A stretch of 63,096 nucleotides of DNA from NCBI GenBank assembly GCA_030770425.1, contig JASJFT010000248.1:1-63096 (forward strand), read 5' to 3'. Position 1 is the first letter of the stretch. The number at the start of each line of letters is the position of its first letter. Origin of the DNA: Darksidea phi (taxonomy: Eukaryota; Ascomycota; Dothideomycetes; Pleosporales; Lentitheciaceae). Position numbers and translations under genes: made by a program. Of this stretch, positions 1 to 12,479 are shown in pieces. The notes below the pieces were generated by a model. That model did not search any database. It saw only the letters and a list, made by a program, of their open reading frames with translations, and was not told the DNA's origin.

Positions 1-75
1 GAGCATGGAGCGCGCATGCCACGGGCATGGACCACCTGCTAGCCGCGCTAACTCGTAGCGAACCTTTTGCCGATA
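1..75. other. Unmutated leader unrelated to the adjoining LTR
   Basis: These bases contain several CA and TG dinucleotides and are GC-rich, unlike everything that follows up to about 44285. By alignment with the other 268-bp LTR copies, the 5' LTR of element A should begin near position 18, but recognisable LTR sequence starts only around 76. The first 58 LTR bases are therefore replaced by unrelated DNA. It may be a truncation breakpoint or a chimeric contig end. No gene is seen. Confidence 0.5.
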
Positions 76-285
76 TAGATTAGGTAATTCTAAGGATTAG
101 TCTAATAGGTAGTTAGCTTATTTAGTATACTAAGTTCTATTTGGGTATAAGAACCCCCTATTCTTATATCCTTATAATATTATCTTAGAATAGCTTTAAT
201 ATATTAATTCTACTATTAGTTAATTAGAAGGCTACTTTAGCTATTATAACTTCTAGTTAATTATACTTAGTCCTAGAGTCTTATA
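76..285 (+). repeat. 5' LTR of element A, truncated
   Basis: This matches the 3' LTR at 16272-16539 and the two LTRs of element C (25475-25742, 28339-28606) from the motif TAGATTAGGTAAT onward. It ends with CTTATA at 285, immediately before internal sequence that is shared with C. About 58 bases are missing at its left edge. Confidence 0.85.
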
Positions 286-699
286 TTATTCTAAGATCTC
301 TAACTTTTAGTTAAAGATAATAGCTAAATATTAACCCTCCTAAATTCTTAAAGATCTATAGTACTTAGGATAAGTAGTATATAGTACTTCCTTAAATAAG
401 TTTTAAAATTAACTATTTTAAGTTTTAATATTACTAAAGCGCCTAGTATCTCCTTTAGAGAGAAGGGACCTATAAAAGTATTATATAAGATTAGATCTAT
501 ATTCTAAACTCTATAATAAACTTATCTTTATATAATTAATTAAATTACTAAATTAATATAATAATAAAATAGTAGATTTTCTAGACTAGGTAAACCCTTT
601 AAAGTTTATTCTACTAAATAAACTACTCTTCTATAAGCCCTCCCTATAGAAGAAAGGTAAAGAAAAGAGTAAGATTTTAAGTTAAGTTTTAAGTAGGAT

Positions 700-2800
700 A
701 AAGAGTATATAAGCTTAGACTAGATCTTAAAGCTAGACTAGAAGTAAGATACTCTTTCTTAAAGAGAAAGCGTACTAGTAAAAGTTAACTAAGACCTATA
801 AACTAACCCCCTTAGAGATATTTATTAATAAAGATATATATATTAATTCTTAAACTCTTAAGACTATCTTTCTCTCTTAAGAAGAAAGTATAAGTAAAGA
901 TAGTCTTAAAGAGAAGATTAATAAGTATATTAAAAGAGTTAAATTACTTAGAGGAGAAAATAGACTCTAAATCTTCTATCTAATAAATATAAAAGGATAG
1001 AAAGAACTTCTAGACTATAATATAGTCTAGAATATACTAGCTATCTAGGAGGGACCCGATCTAATTATTAATACTTTAATAGATAATAATCTTCGTCTTA
1101 TTATAGTTAAAAGACTAGTAAGTACTATAAAAGTAGATATAGTTAGTAGAAACGCCTTTATAAATATAATAGCTAATAGATTTAACTAATTAGTTAAAAA
1201 AAGGGATAACTATAGAAGATAAGTTAAAAAGCTATAAGAAGAGCTCTAATAAGTCTAAAAAACTATAAGTAGATAGTAGAATTTAGAGAAAGACCTTAAA
1301 TAGTCCTTTCTTATAATCGTCTATACTAAGATTAAACTTATAGTCCTCTCTTAGTATAATTCTAAGTTCGCTTTTAAGACTCTACTATTATAGTATAACC
1401 CTAATAATAGATAAGATATAGAGGAGGTAAGACTTCTCTTTATAATAATATAGCTAAATAGTCTAAATATTAGCCTCTAAAGGACTTCTCTTATTTATTA
1501 TACCCCTCTTTAAATCTCTAGACTTCTAGAAAGGTTTTAGTAGAACTTAGTTTAATATTTAACCTTCTAGTTAAGCTTCTTATAAAAAAAGCTAATTATT
1601 AAATTAATTATATTTCTAGATCTAATATAAACTTTTCTATTTAATAAAGATCTTTATAAGTATTTATTAGATTTAAAGATACTATTCTTTACTATAAAGA
1701 AAATAGAAAATACTTCTATTCTCTACTCTAGTATCTATTCTACGAGATCTCTATTAGTCTTATTAGGATTTATAATTATTATCTTAAGTAATAAAATATA
1801 GGTTCTTATTTAGAAGAAGAATATTATAAGAAACTATTAAAGTAACTTTTTATAAACCTTTAGCTTCTAGAAGATTATATTCTACTTTAACTCTATCTTA
1901 TTTAAGAATAATAAAGAGCCTAAGTTAAAAAACTAGCTCTATAATATAGAATAGAAACTTACTATTAATAAGGACTAGTATATACGAAAGACTTCCTAAT
2001 AAATAGCTAAAACCTATTAAGTCTATATTATATTCTAACTAATAGGCCTAGTAAAGGATTATATCTAAATATAGCTAAATTCTAAAGAGAAGAAAGTAGA
2101 CTTTATATCTAATATAGACCTACTAGAATATATTAAAAAGTACTATAATAATTCTTATATAAAGAAGAAGGTAAAGGTTAAGTTCTACTAATTATATATA
2201 AATAAGTTTAGTAAAGTTAATAACTTTATTAAGAATTTTAAGCGTTTAGTAATAAAGATTTATTTACCTTACTACTAGTAAAATAAAGAATTTATAGATA
2301 AGCTTTATTTTAAACTAAAAAATAAGGTAGATTTATTTAATAATAGTAATTTTACTTTTAGTAAGCTATATAACTATATAACCTTTATTAATAGAGTACT
2401 ACTTAAGAATAACTAATATTAAAAGATATAGCTCGCTCGAAGTAATTAATTAGTTACTTTTAAGAGAAAATAACTAGTTATAAGTAGATCTCTCTTTAAT
2501 AAATTAGAAAAGAAGTTTACTTATTTTAAAGATATATCTAAGCTTTATAATTATATATTAAAAGAGTATAAGAAGTAGAATTATTACTTTAACTATAGAA
2601 AGAAGAATAAGTAGTAAGACTATTCTAGTTATTCTATATAAAAAGTAATATAGAATACTATAAAAGTAGAAGTTAATACTATCTTTTTTAATAATTCTAA
2701 GAAAGAAGTTTATTTAAACTCTTTATATAAAGAGGAAAGTAGTTTAGAGTATAACTCTAATATCTTCTTTATAGTATTAAAAAATAAAAGTTATTAAAAG
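700..2800 (+). pseudogene. gag region of element A, RIP-destroyed
   Basis: This is placed as gag because it follows the 5' LTR and leader and precedes the protease/RT half of the element. Element C keeps the homologous stretch (about 26100-27960). Near 2580-2626 there is a Tyr-rich cluster (frame YFNYRKKNK then stop codons, D, Y) that could be a retroviral zinc knuckle with cysteines turned into Tyr. The histidine position is unclear, so this is only suggestive. No open frame survives. The exact ends of the original gene cannot be set. Confidence 0.5.
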
Positions 2801-3561
2801 AGGACTTCTCCCTAGTAGCCTATATAGGAGTAATTAAATCTCTTAATTATTAATAGCTTATTAAGATATTATAGCTCGTTAATTTAAAATTATTTATACT
2901 TCCTATTTAATTTATAGTAAATAGTCTAGCTATATAACTAAGAGGACTAGTAAATAGTAGTATTAGTATATATCTATTAGTCTACTCTAAATATTTAAAG
3001 GTAATAAAGAAAAAGCTAAAGCCTATTTTCTATTAATTAAAGAAACTAATCCCTCTTAATAGGTTTAATAGGAAATATAGTTACTTAGTTAATATAGTTA
3101 TCTAAGCTAATCTATTAATCTAAAAAAAAATATACTTACCTAGTTCCTCTTTTATAAGTTTAAGTATTATAATATAATATTTAGAAGAAAATTCTTTAAG
3201 TAAATCTAGTTCTTAATTAATTATTATAACTAAACTTTATACTAGCTAGATAATACTTTAAAGTAAATAAAATATAATTTAATTACTATAGAGAAGTTAG
3301 ATTTAAAGCTAGAGCTAAAATACTAGAATAATACTTTATATCGTAATAATCTAATTAATTAATAGATTAAAGTATAGAAGAAGGCCTATTTACTTAAAAA
3401 GAATCTAATACTTAATTTAAAAATTTCTATTAAAATTCTTATAATCTTCTAAGAAGAGGTCTATAAGCTTATTAAAGCCCTATTATAGATAATAGAGAAC
3501 TAGTAGATTACTTCTAAGAAAATATAGAGAAATATAGATAGTAATATTAATAGTAATTTAA

Positions 3562-3747
3562 TATTATATCTACTTCTACTAGAGGACTTTTAAATTATTA
3601 TCGGCCTAGCTATAGTTATATACTAGACCTTATATAGTTCTACGTTCTACTATTATATTTTCTTAAGAATTTATCTTATCCCTATTTAAATATAATCCTT
3701 TTACTATCTTAGTATTTTTATATCTATCTATCTATATATATCTTATA
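3562..3747 (+). repeat. 5' LTR of element B
   Basis: The 186-bp LTR begins TATTATATCTAC (originally TG...) and ends CTTATA. It is preceded by TTTAA, which recurs after the 3' LTR. It matches 11955-12140 and, reverse-complemented, 23569-23754 and 35098-35283. Confidence 0.92.
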
Positions 3748-6539
3748 ATTTAAATCCTTTCTACTCCTTTTTAAGAACTAGTAATACGGCGTCGATACTA
3801 AAAGCTAATACTTTAAAAGTTCTTATTAACTATACTATATAATACTTATTTAAAGCTATTAGTATACCTCCTTATACTATCTACTCGAAGAAGAGTATCT
3901 ACTCCGGTACTTATCTATCTAGTAGATAAAATAACCTTAATATATAACTAGTTAATAAAATATACTAGTAGTACCCTAAGTTTAGTAGATAACGAGTTTA
4001 AGAACTAGAATTAGACGATAAGAACGACTACTAGCTAGGAAGTCTATTTAATTCTAAAAATATTTAGAAGGATTAATATATCTCTAAAACTTCTATAACT
4101 CGTACGTAGTATAATAATAGAAATATATTAAAGGTATCTAATAAACTACTATTTTTTAGTAGAACTCTAATAATAACTATAATTAATAGAAACTACTAAT
4201 CTATATAAAGAAATAATGGGACTTCTAACTATAAGAATATTTCTTATAAAAGTAGATTTATATAATCTTAACCCCTAGCTCCTACTACTATACTACTAAT
4301 ATCGGAAGCTAATAATACTTCTATAGATAATAATTACTTAGGTATATTCTATACTATATCTATTTATACTTTAGCCCTAGGTAAAGTATTTCTAGTAAAA
4401 ATAATAGAAGTATTAATCGACTTTTAGTACTAGAGTATATTAGTCGACTAGATTATAGCTATAAAAGTAGATCTTAAAATAGTCTAAGTAGTCTTTAGAC
4501 TAGTTATAGATATCTATCGAATTATAACTAATCTACCCCTAGTAGACGATACTCGTCGGGAGCTATCTAATCTAATTAAGATTAGGGACCCTCCTATACT
4601 AGACTTAGTAAAGAAAATTCTAATAACCTAAGCTATAGACTATTAGATTAGAGATATTAATAGTCTCTTCTAAATTAACTTCGCTACTATTAATACTCTT
4701 AAGTATACTATATAGATTATAATACTTATTAAAAATAATATATATTACGACCTACTAGACTAAACTATTAATAATAGTAAAGTTATTATATAGTTTTAGC
4801 TATAGACGAAGCTTAAGAACCTTATAAAGAACCCTATTCTAATAAAGTTTAATAACTACTTTAAGTTTTAGAATATTAAATAGTATTAAAATAATAACTT
4901 TAACTTCTTCTTTAACTATTTTATAACTTATAAAACTATTCTAGAGGTAAAGCCTTTTAATAGTAATATAAGCTCTAATATACTAAAGATATCTATAGTA
5001 TAAAGTAAATATCTAGAACCTTTATACTATAAGATATAAAGAAGTAGTTAGCTTAAGAATATATAAACTTAGATATAATTTAAATATACCTTATAAGATA
5101 TAGAGATAGTAATATACTTTACCTCTATACTAGCTACTCTTCTAAAGGTTTCTAGTCTTAATTTAACTATAAGTAAAAAGTATATCGTATTATTAGTAGC
5201 TTTAAGTAATTCTAGCTAAAAGAAATAGGATTAAAAGCCCTCTTAGTAGAGTAATACTAGATAGTCTCTATTAAGAACTCTATTATACTTTAAGAGTATA
5301 GTATTAATATTCTAATCTAAGACTAATTAAAAGAAGAACTATTAGAAGTATTATTTTAAAGGTGATAATAGGTTAGATAAAACTTAAAAAGAGAAGACTA
5401 ACTTATCCTTAAAAAAAGATAAACCCTAGTTACTAATATTACTATAATACTACTAGGGCTAAATACTAATAGTAAATTCTTATAGATTACTAATAATATA
5501 AGAATATATCTTTCTATAGATATTCTAATATAGGTCTAGAGTCTTTTTAATATAGGATTAGACTTAAATATTATTAAAGAGAATTTTATATTATAGTAGA
5601 ATCTTTTTAAGATATTATTATATACGAAGCTATAAATATATTAAGTCTCTAATATACTACTATATTTAAAAGAGCTATATATTATTATAATAATAATATA
5701 AAATTCTTAGAGTATAATAAGAATAATAAATTCTTAAATATTTTAGACTACCCCTATAAATAGCTATAATTTTATCCTTAACTAGTTATAGCTATATAAG
5801 GTAGACCCTTAAATAAATTACTAAAAGGAATCTTTTAAGTAGTAGGATAGAAGTATAGTAGTTAAGTATATTAAAGTTAAAGTAATATTTAATAACTTAA
5901 TATAATAGTTATAATCTAGGGAGAAAGTATATATATTATATCTAGGAAGCTTTTATACTTAATTATTTATAAGTAAAAAAGAGTATTAACTCTAATTTTC
6001 TAATATAGTAGAGGTTATAGAACGTTTATAAATATCTATTAATAAGATATAAATCTTAGAAGGTAATAAGTCTTAGAATACTTAATACTAAAATAAATAG
6101 AGCTTACTTTAGTTAAAAAACTAGACTTTATAACTCTATAATTACCTTATCTACTACGTAAAGTAATATCCTAAACTAATATAGCTACTTAAGATTATAG
6201 TCTCTTAGATTATAGTATTAATAATAAATATCTCTCTATAAAGGGTCGTAGCTCTTTATTAAAAGGGGTAATAGAAGTTTAAAAACTATCTAAATACTTT
6301 TTATAATAATTTTAATAAGGAAATCGACTCTAAGAAAGTTATAAAGATATTAGAATACCTTTATAATTAACTTTAGTATTTTAGTTCTAAGCTTATTAGT
6401 AGAATTACTCCTAACTTAGAGTATAACTATACTATTAATCTTAAGAAGAAAAAGATATTATTAAATCTACCTATTTATAATCTTTTTAGAAGAGAACTTA
6501 AGATTTTAAGGAAATACCTTAATAACTCTTTAAAGAAGA

Positions 6540-9500
6540 AGTAGATTCGGCCTAGTAAGTCTTTAGTAGGAATTCTAATACTTTTTATATCTAAAGCTAA
6601 TAGTATATTTTAATTATATATTAATTATAAAGGTTTAAATAAAATAATAATTAAAAATTATTACTCTATACCCCTTATAAGCGAGATATTAAACTAGTTA
6701 TCTAAGGCTAAGATCTTTATAAAACTTAATCTTTATAAAATATATTATTAATTATATATTAAGAAGGGCGATAAGTAGAAGATAGTATTTAAAATATACT
6801 ATAGTTATTTTAAATATTTAGTAATACCGTTCGGTCTTATAAATATATTTACTATATTTTAGTTATATATCTATAGAGTCTTAGATAGTCTATTAGATAA
6901 AATATATATTATTTATTTAAATAATATTCTTATATACTTTAAAGAGAAGAAGGACTATAAATAATATATTTATAAAGTTCTTAAGAAATTATATAATTAA
7001 GGACTCTATTATAAAGTTTTAAAGTATATCTTCTTTATAAAGTTAGTAGAATTTTTTAACTTTATTATAACCCTCTATAGGGTAGTTATAGATTCGGTAC
7101 GGGTCTAAATAATTAAAGAGTAATTAAAGTCTAAGAACTACTAGGATATTTAAGTATTTCTTAGATTTATAAACTTTTATTAATAGTTTATATATAACTA
7201 TTTAGATATTATTTATTTACTTTTAGAATATATAACCTCTATATAAAACCTAATACTAGTCTAATAGGATTTTAGTAAGAATATATTAATAGAAAAGTTA
7301 AAAAAGATTAAGAAGGATCCTATAAAGTAGTATATCTCTTAGTTTTAGCTAGAGAATATATATAATATATTTCTTATACTCTATAAGCTCTTTATAAAAG
7401 TCTCTATTTTCTAGTACTTTAATCTAGTAAAACTCGTAATAGTTATTACTAATACCTCTAAGTTTACTATAGTAGCTATCCTATTATAGCTATAAATAAT
7501 AGTACTTTTAATAGAAAAATACTAAAAACTAGTTATATTCTTTAGTTATAAGTTTACTAGATTATAGATTTAGTAGAATACTTATAATAAAGAGTTATTT
7601 ACTATTATAGAAACCTTTAGATAGTAGTAATACTATTTTAAGTATATTCTAAATACTATCTATATACTATATAATTATAATAATCTAAGATATTTTATAA
7701 CTATAAAGGTACTCTTATCTAAGTAAGTATACTAGGCTAAAGAGTTAGCTTATTTTAACTTTAAGATTAAATATAAGTCTAGTATAAAGAATCTAACTAA
7801 TATATTATTACGATAACTTAATTATACTAAAGACTTTTAGCTTAAAGAGAAAAGGGTACTAAGAAATATTATACTTTTTATACTCTAAAATAAACTTTAA
7901 ATATAGGTACTCTAGAAGTCTATAGCTTTATATACTAAAGATTAGATAATATATAAATTTAATCTTATTAATAAGAATTTATAAGTAATTTATTAGAAAT
8001 CTAAAGATAGTATAAACTATTCTACTATAGAATCTCTTAATATAGTACTAGTTTTTAATAATATATTATTTATTAACCTCGATCTATCTATAAATAGGGA
8101 TAATAAATCTAGAAAGTAATTAAAAGGCTTAGATCTAGCTTTAATATTTCTTTAATATTATAAAGTATTTTCTATCTCTATATTATATAAGTCTTTATTA
8201 AAAGTTATAAATAATAATTTACCCTTTAGCTAGAAAACCCCTAGACTACTATTAGACTATATCTAGGAAGTATAGAAATATAATATAGTCTATTATAAGA
8301 ATATATAGTATATATAAAAGTCTAAGAGTAAAGAAGAGTAAAAGAGTATATCTTTATAGATTATAAATCTAAAGGGCGTTCTTTAAAGAATAGAGAAAGT
8401 ATAAATTCCTAATAATAAAGCTCTTTATTAAGCTATTCTTATAAGGAATTATAATAACCCTTTAAAGAGTTATTATAGAGTAGATAAAACTATTAAACTT
8501 CTATAAAGGAAGTACTATTAGCTAAAGCTTTAAGTAGAGATTAATACGTACGTACGAGGCTATATAATATATTAAATAAATAAAGTATAAAGATATAAGC
8601 TATAGGGGTTACTAGAATTAATTCTTTTACTATAAAAGCTATAGTATAATTACTTCTTAGACTTTATTACCGATCTACTAGAATCTAAAAATTCTAAGGG
8701 TAATATCTATAATATAGTATTAGTACTTATTAACTACTTTTTAAAGCTAGTCTAGTACCTATCTATAATAAAGAATATTACTATAAGTATATTAGCTAAT
8801 CTATTATTTATAGAAGTATTTATAAAGGTTAGACCCCTATTATTATTAATCTTAGATTAGAGCTCTATCTTTACTAGTAAATTCTAGTTAGATATATATT
8901 TTTATTTTAATATTAAATAATAAATAAGTATAGTCTTTTATTTATAGATAGATAGCTAAATTAAATATTAAAATTAAAAGCTTAAAGTATATCTATAGAT
9001 ATACCTAAACTATTAGTAAAATAACTAATATTAGCTACTTTTAATAGTAGAATATATATATAATTTTAAGATTTATTTAAGTTATAGTATATATTCTATT
9101 AAGATTATAACGGGCGTTAAACCTAAGGGTTTTAATAATATAGAAGATAAGTATTAGCTCTATTAATTACCTAGTAACTAGAATATAGATAGAAAGACTC
9201 TAAGTATATATTAAAGAGTTATTAACTTTTTAACTAGCTAGACGTAATAATTTTTTAATACTTAGAAAGTATTAACTTATATTTAAGAAAGCTAGTAATA
9301 CTAGTATAACTTAAAAAGAATAAATAAGTATTTTACTATTGGCGAAAAGATAATTCTAAAGATTACTAATATTAAGACTAAGTACTCTTTAAAGAAGTTA
9401 GATATAAAGTACTTAAAACTCTTTACTATTTAAATTAAGTATAGAAAGCTAAGCTACTAGTTTAAGTTATTTTTATTAATATTTTAGTTATATTCTATCT

Positions 9501-9700
9501 TCTATATATCTCTCCTAGAGAAATAGATAGAGCTAAAAGAAGATCTAAATTTTAAACCTAGATCTATATAGTATTCGAAGCTTAACGATAGTAACTAATA
9601 TAAAGTTAAAGCTATCCTCGTATATAAGATAGTATATAATAAGAAGCTCTTTTTTATAAAGTAGTTAGATTAGCTATATAAGAATAGTATATAGGAATTT
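6540..9700 (+). pseudogene. pol of element B: RT, RNase H, integrase, chromodomain (RIP-destroyed)
   Basis: RT begins near 6545 (frame reads IRPSKSLVGILILFISKA) and the catalytic box lies at 6911-6937 as YLNNILIY, from YLDDILIY with both Asp codons turned to Asn by RIP. RNase H follows at about 7440-7640, with NTYNKELFTIIE standing for the usual NTHDKELLAIVE. The integrase zinc-binding region is at 8480-8570 (VDKTIKLL, stop, RKYY) and the catalytic core at about 8660-8745 (DFITDLLESKNSKGNIYN). A chromodomain closes the protein at 9599-9697 (VKAIL ... NKKLFFIK, stop, LD, stop ... KNSI), matching the KW.DW..ENSTWE pattern once Trp stops are allowed for. This makes B a chromovirus, a group whose chromodomain usually directs insertion to heterochromatin. 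Confidence 0.9.
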
Positions 9701-11954
9701 AAAATCTCTTTTAATAATTATAATAAGATTCTTATAGAATATTAGATAAATCTAAATAATTAAATATTAGGTCGTTTAAAGTAGAAAGCTACTAGAGAAG
9801 TATTATAATCTTTATAAAGAAATAATAACGTATATAAGAAATTCTAAAGAGGTAGACTATATAAGTAATATTAATATAAAGAAAGAATTAAGAGATTTAA
9901 CTAAAAGATACCTTTAGAACTCTACTTAGGGGATACTATATAAGTAGAATAATTAGTTAAGAAAAAGAATACTATTTACTTTAGTAATAAGCTATAGCTT
10001 AAAGGATTTAGTAAGGCTAGCCTTTATATATTATAGTAATAGATAGACTAACTAATAATAATAATATTAGAATTAATAAGCTAGATTCTTAATATAGATA
10101 TTTATTCTATTTATATATCCTAGTAACGGGAATCTTAGCTAAGTACTATATAGTTTATAGATAATTTAAGTAAGCTATATATACTAGATAAAAAGTTCCT
10201 AGAGGAGCTTTATAGTACCCCCTTTTAGGGGGTAATAGATATCGTATCTCTACTAATAATATTTCTATTAGGAATATTAAGACTATAATAGTACTAATAA
10301 TACTTATAATTAGTAGCTCTAAGGGGTATACTAGTTAAAGAATTATATTTAATAAAGTAAGTCTTATAGGTAGCGGAGGCTATAAAGTTAATAGATACTA
10401 AATAGTTAATACTATCTAGTCTATACTAGAGGAATTACTATAGAAAGCTATTAGAAAGATAGTAGAATATATCTAATAATACTAGAAGTTAAGCTTATAC
10501 GCCGTAGTTATAGCCTAGTATAATTCTATCTTACTACTAGTATTCTTAATTAAATACTTCTACTTAGTCTTATACTAGTTCTAACTAATATTAATATTAA
10601 AAGTATAGGACTATATATTCTACTAAATCTTCTTAAGTATATTAGAATTTATATTCTTATTATTATAAGTAACTTAGACGTTATAATACTAGATATACTT
10701 AATAGTAAAGATAAGAAGATTAAAGTAGTAGTAGAAAGTAGACTTAATCTATATAAATTATTAGTAGAACTATATTAGTAAGAAGAGGAGAAGACTAGTA
10801 TATACTACTAAGTAGGTCTAATAATAAGCTTTATATCTACTATAGATAGTATAGATATTAGTCTTCTAATACTAGTTACTTAAAGTAATCTAATAAAGCT
10901 TAACTATATTAAACTCCTATATAAACTAAGAAAGGTAATTTATATACTAATAGTATATAAGAAGGAACTAAGGTTTTAGATAAATAGGGAGAGTATAGAT
11001 ATACTTAAAAAGAATAGTATTACTATACTAGCTAGTAGAGATAATTATAATAAGGAATAGAATCTTAAGAATATTAAGAAATAAAGTAAAAAAATCTAGA
11101 AGTAGATATATCTTCTTATATTTATACTAAGAGAAACTACTCTATATCTAAGCTAATAGTACCCTAGATACTTACTAGTAAAAGTCTAAAATATAGAAAT
11201 AAAGGTACCTAAAGAGATATAATATATAATAATTTATTACCTTTTAAATAAATACTTATAAAGATATAAATAGAATCTCTCTTACTAGAAGAGTTATAGA
11301 TAAATAAGTAATTTAATATAATTATAAGTTATAATAGATAGTAGTTAGTAATTACTAAGTACTACTAGGTTATACTATTATAATAGGTATTAAAACTAAA
11401 TTAAATAGAGTCTAGGCTAGTTCTAAAGCCTTTATAAAGATATTATAAGTAAGTAAAGTAACTATAAAGGTTATACTTAGTAAATAACTCTTATATAAAA
11501 ATAATAAGTATTTATTAAATAGAAGTTACTAAAAATTATCTATAAGAGAAGTAGTAATACTATTACTATTAGTATAAGGATCTATAAGAATACGTATAAA
11601 CTATAAGCTATAATAATAATAAGTAAAAGTTATAAATATATACTAATAATAGACTAATACTTAAGTTAAATATACTTTTTAATTAAACTAATTATATATT
11701 ATAAGATTAGGATTAAGGACTACGAGGCTAGAAAGACTACGAAAACCTCCTATTAAGATAGTAGGGTATAACGTAAATACTAAATATCTAAAGAATCTTC
11801 TCTATAAAATCGTTTTTTTCTTAAAAATAGAGTTTTTTAAAAGTATAGATACTTAGGTAAACTTTTTTAAAGAAAGTAAGGGGACTAATAGAGTATATTA
11901 TAATAAATAACTTTTTATAAGAACCGGGACGGCCTTTAAAAAAGAGAAAGGCTA
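9700..11954 (+). other. Long unexplained 3' region of element B
   Basis: About 2.2 kb lies between the chromodomain and the 3' LTR, far more than the short 3' UTR usual in chromoviruses. The reverse copy B' contains the same segment, so it belongs to the family and is not a later insertion in B. It is fully RIP-mutated and no open frame remains in either direction. I did not recognise any protein motif. It could be an extra ORF, an antisense gene or non-coding sequence. Confidence 0.5.
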
Positions 11955-12140
11955 TATTATATCTACTTTTACTAAAGGACTTCTAGATTATTATTAACCT
12001 AGTTATAGTTATATACTAGATCCTATATAGTTCTATATCCTACTATTATATCTTCTTAAGAATTTATCTTATTCCTATCCGAATATAATCCTTTTACTAT
12101 CTTAGTATTTCTATATCTATCTACCTATATATACCTTATA
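11955..12140 (+). repeat. 3' LTR of element B
   Basis: It is 186 bp, matching 3562-3747 in length and aligned along its whole length. It is preceded by a purine tract and followed by the TTTAA target duplication at 12141-12145. Confidence 0.92.
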
Positions 12141-12479
12141 TTTAAGAGGTATTAAATTTAAGAAAAATTAATAAGATTACTAAAAGAATAATAGAAAGAA
12201 AAAGAATATAGTATCTATTCCTAATAATTTACTAGAATAAACTATTAGTAATAGGTTTAATATATATTTTCTCGAGCTTTTAAATATATAGAAGCTTATA
12301 AATAAGAAAGAAGTTATACTAGAAGCTACTAATCTATATAAAGTTAACTTACTAATTAGAAATAAAGAATTAAAAGACTTAGTAAAATAGAATATATAAG
12401 ATATAATAGTAGAGAAGCTTCTTTATAAAGGTTATATAGAAGCTACTCTAAATTACTTCTCTAAAGTTAACTTAGATAA

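Larger units (their letters stand above)
3562..12140 (+). mobile_element. Element B: chromovirus (Ty3/gypsy with chromodomain), RIP-mutated, nested in A
   Basis: B is a complete 8579-bp element with equal 186-bp LTRs (3562-3747 and 11955-12140). It is flanked by the 5-bp target duplication TTTAA (3557-3561 and 12141-12145). A purine-rich tract (AAAAAAGAGAAAGGC) sits just before the 3' LTR and fits a polypurine primer. Order is LTR, long gag region (to about 6500), RT, RNase H, integrase, chromodomain (to about 9700), then about 2.2 kb of unexplained sequence before the 3' LTR. A second copy in opposite orientation is at 23569-35283. CA and TG are almost absent throughout. Confidence 0.93.
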
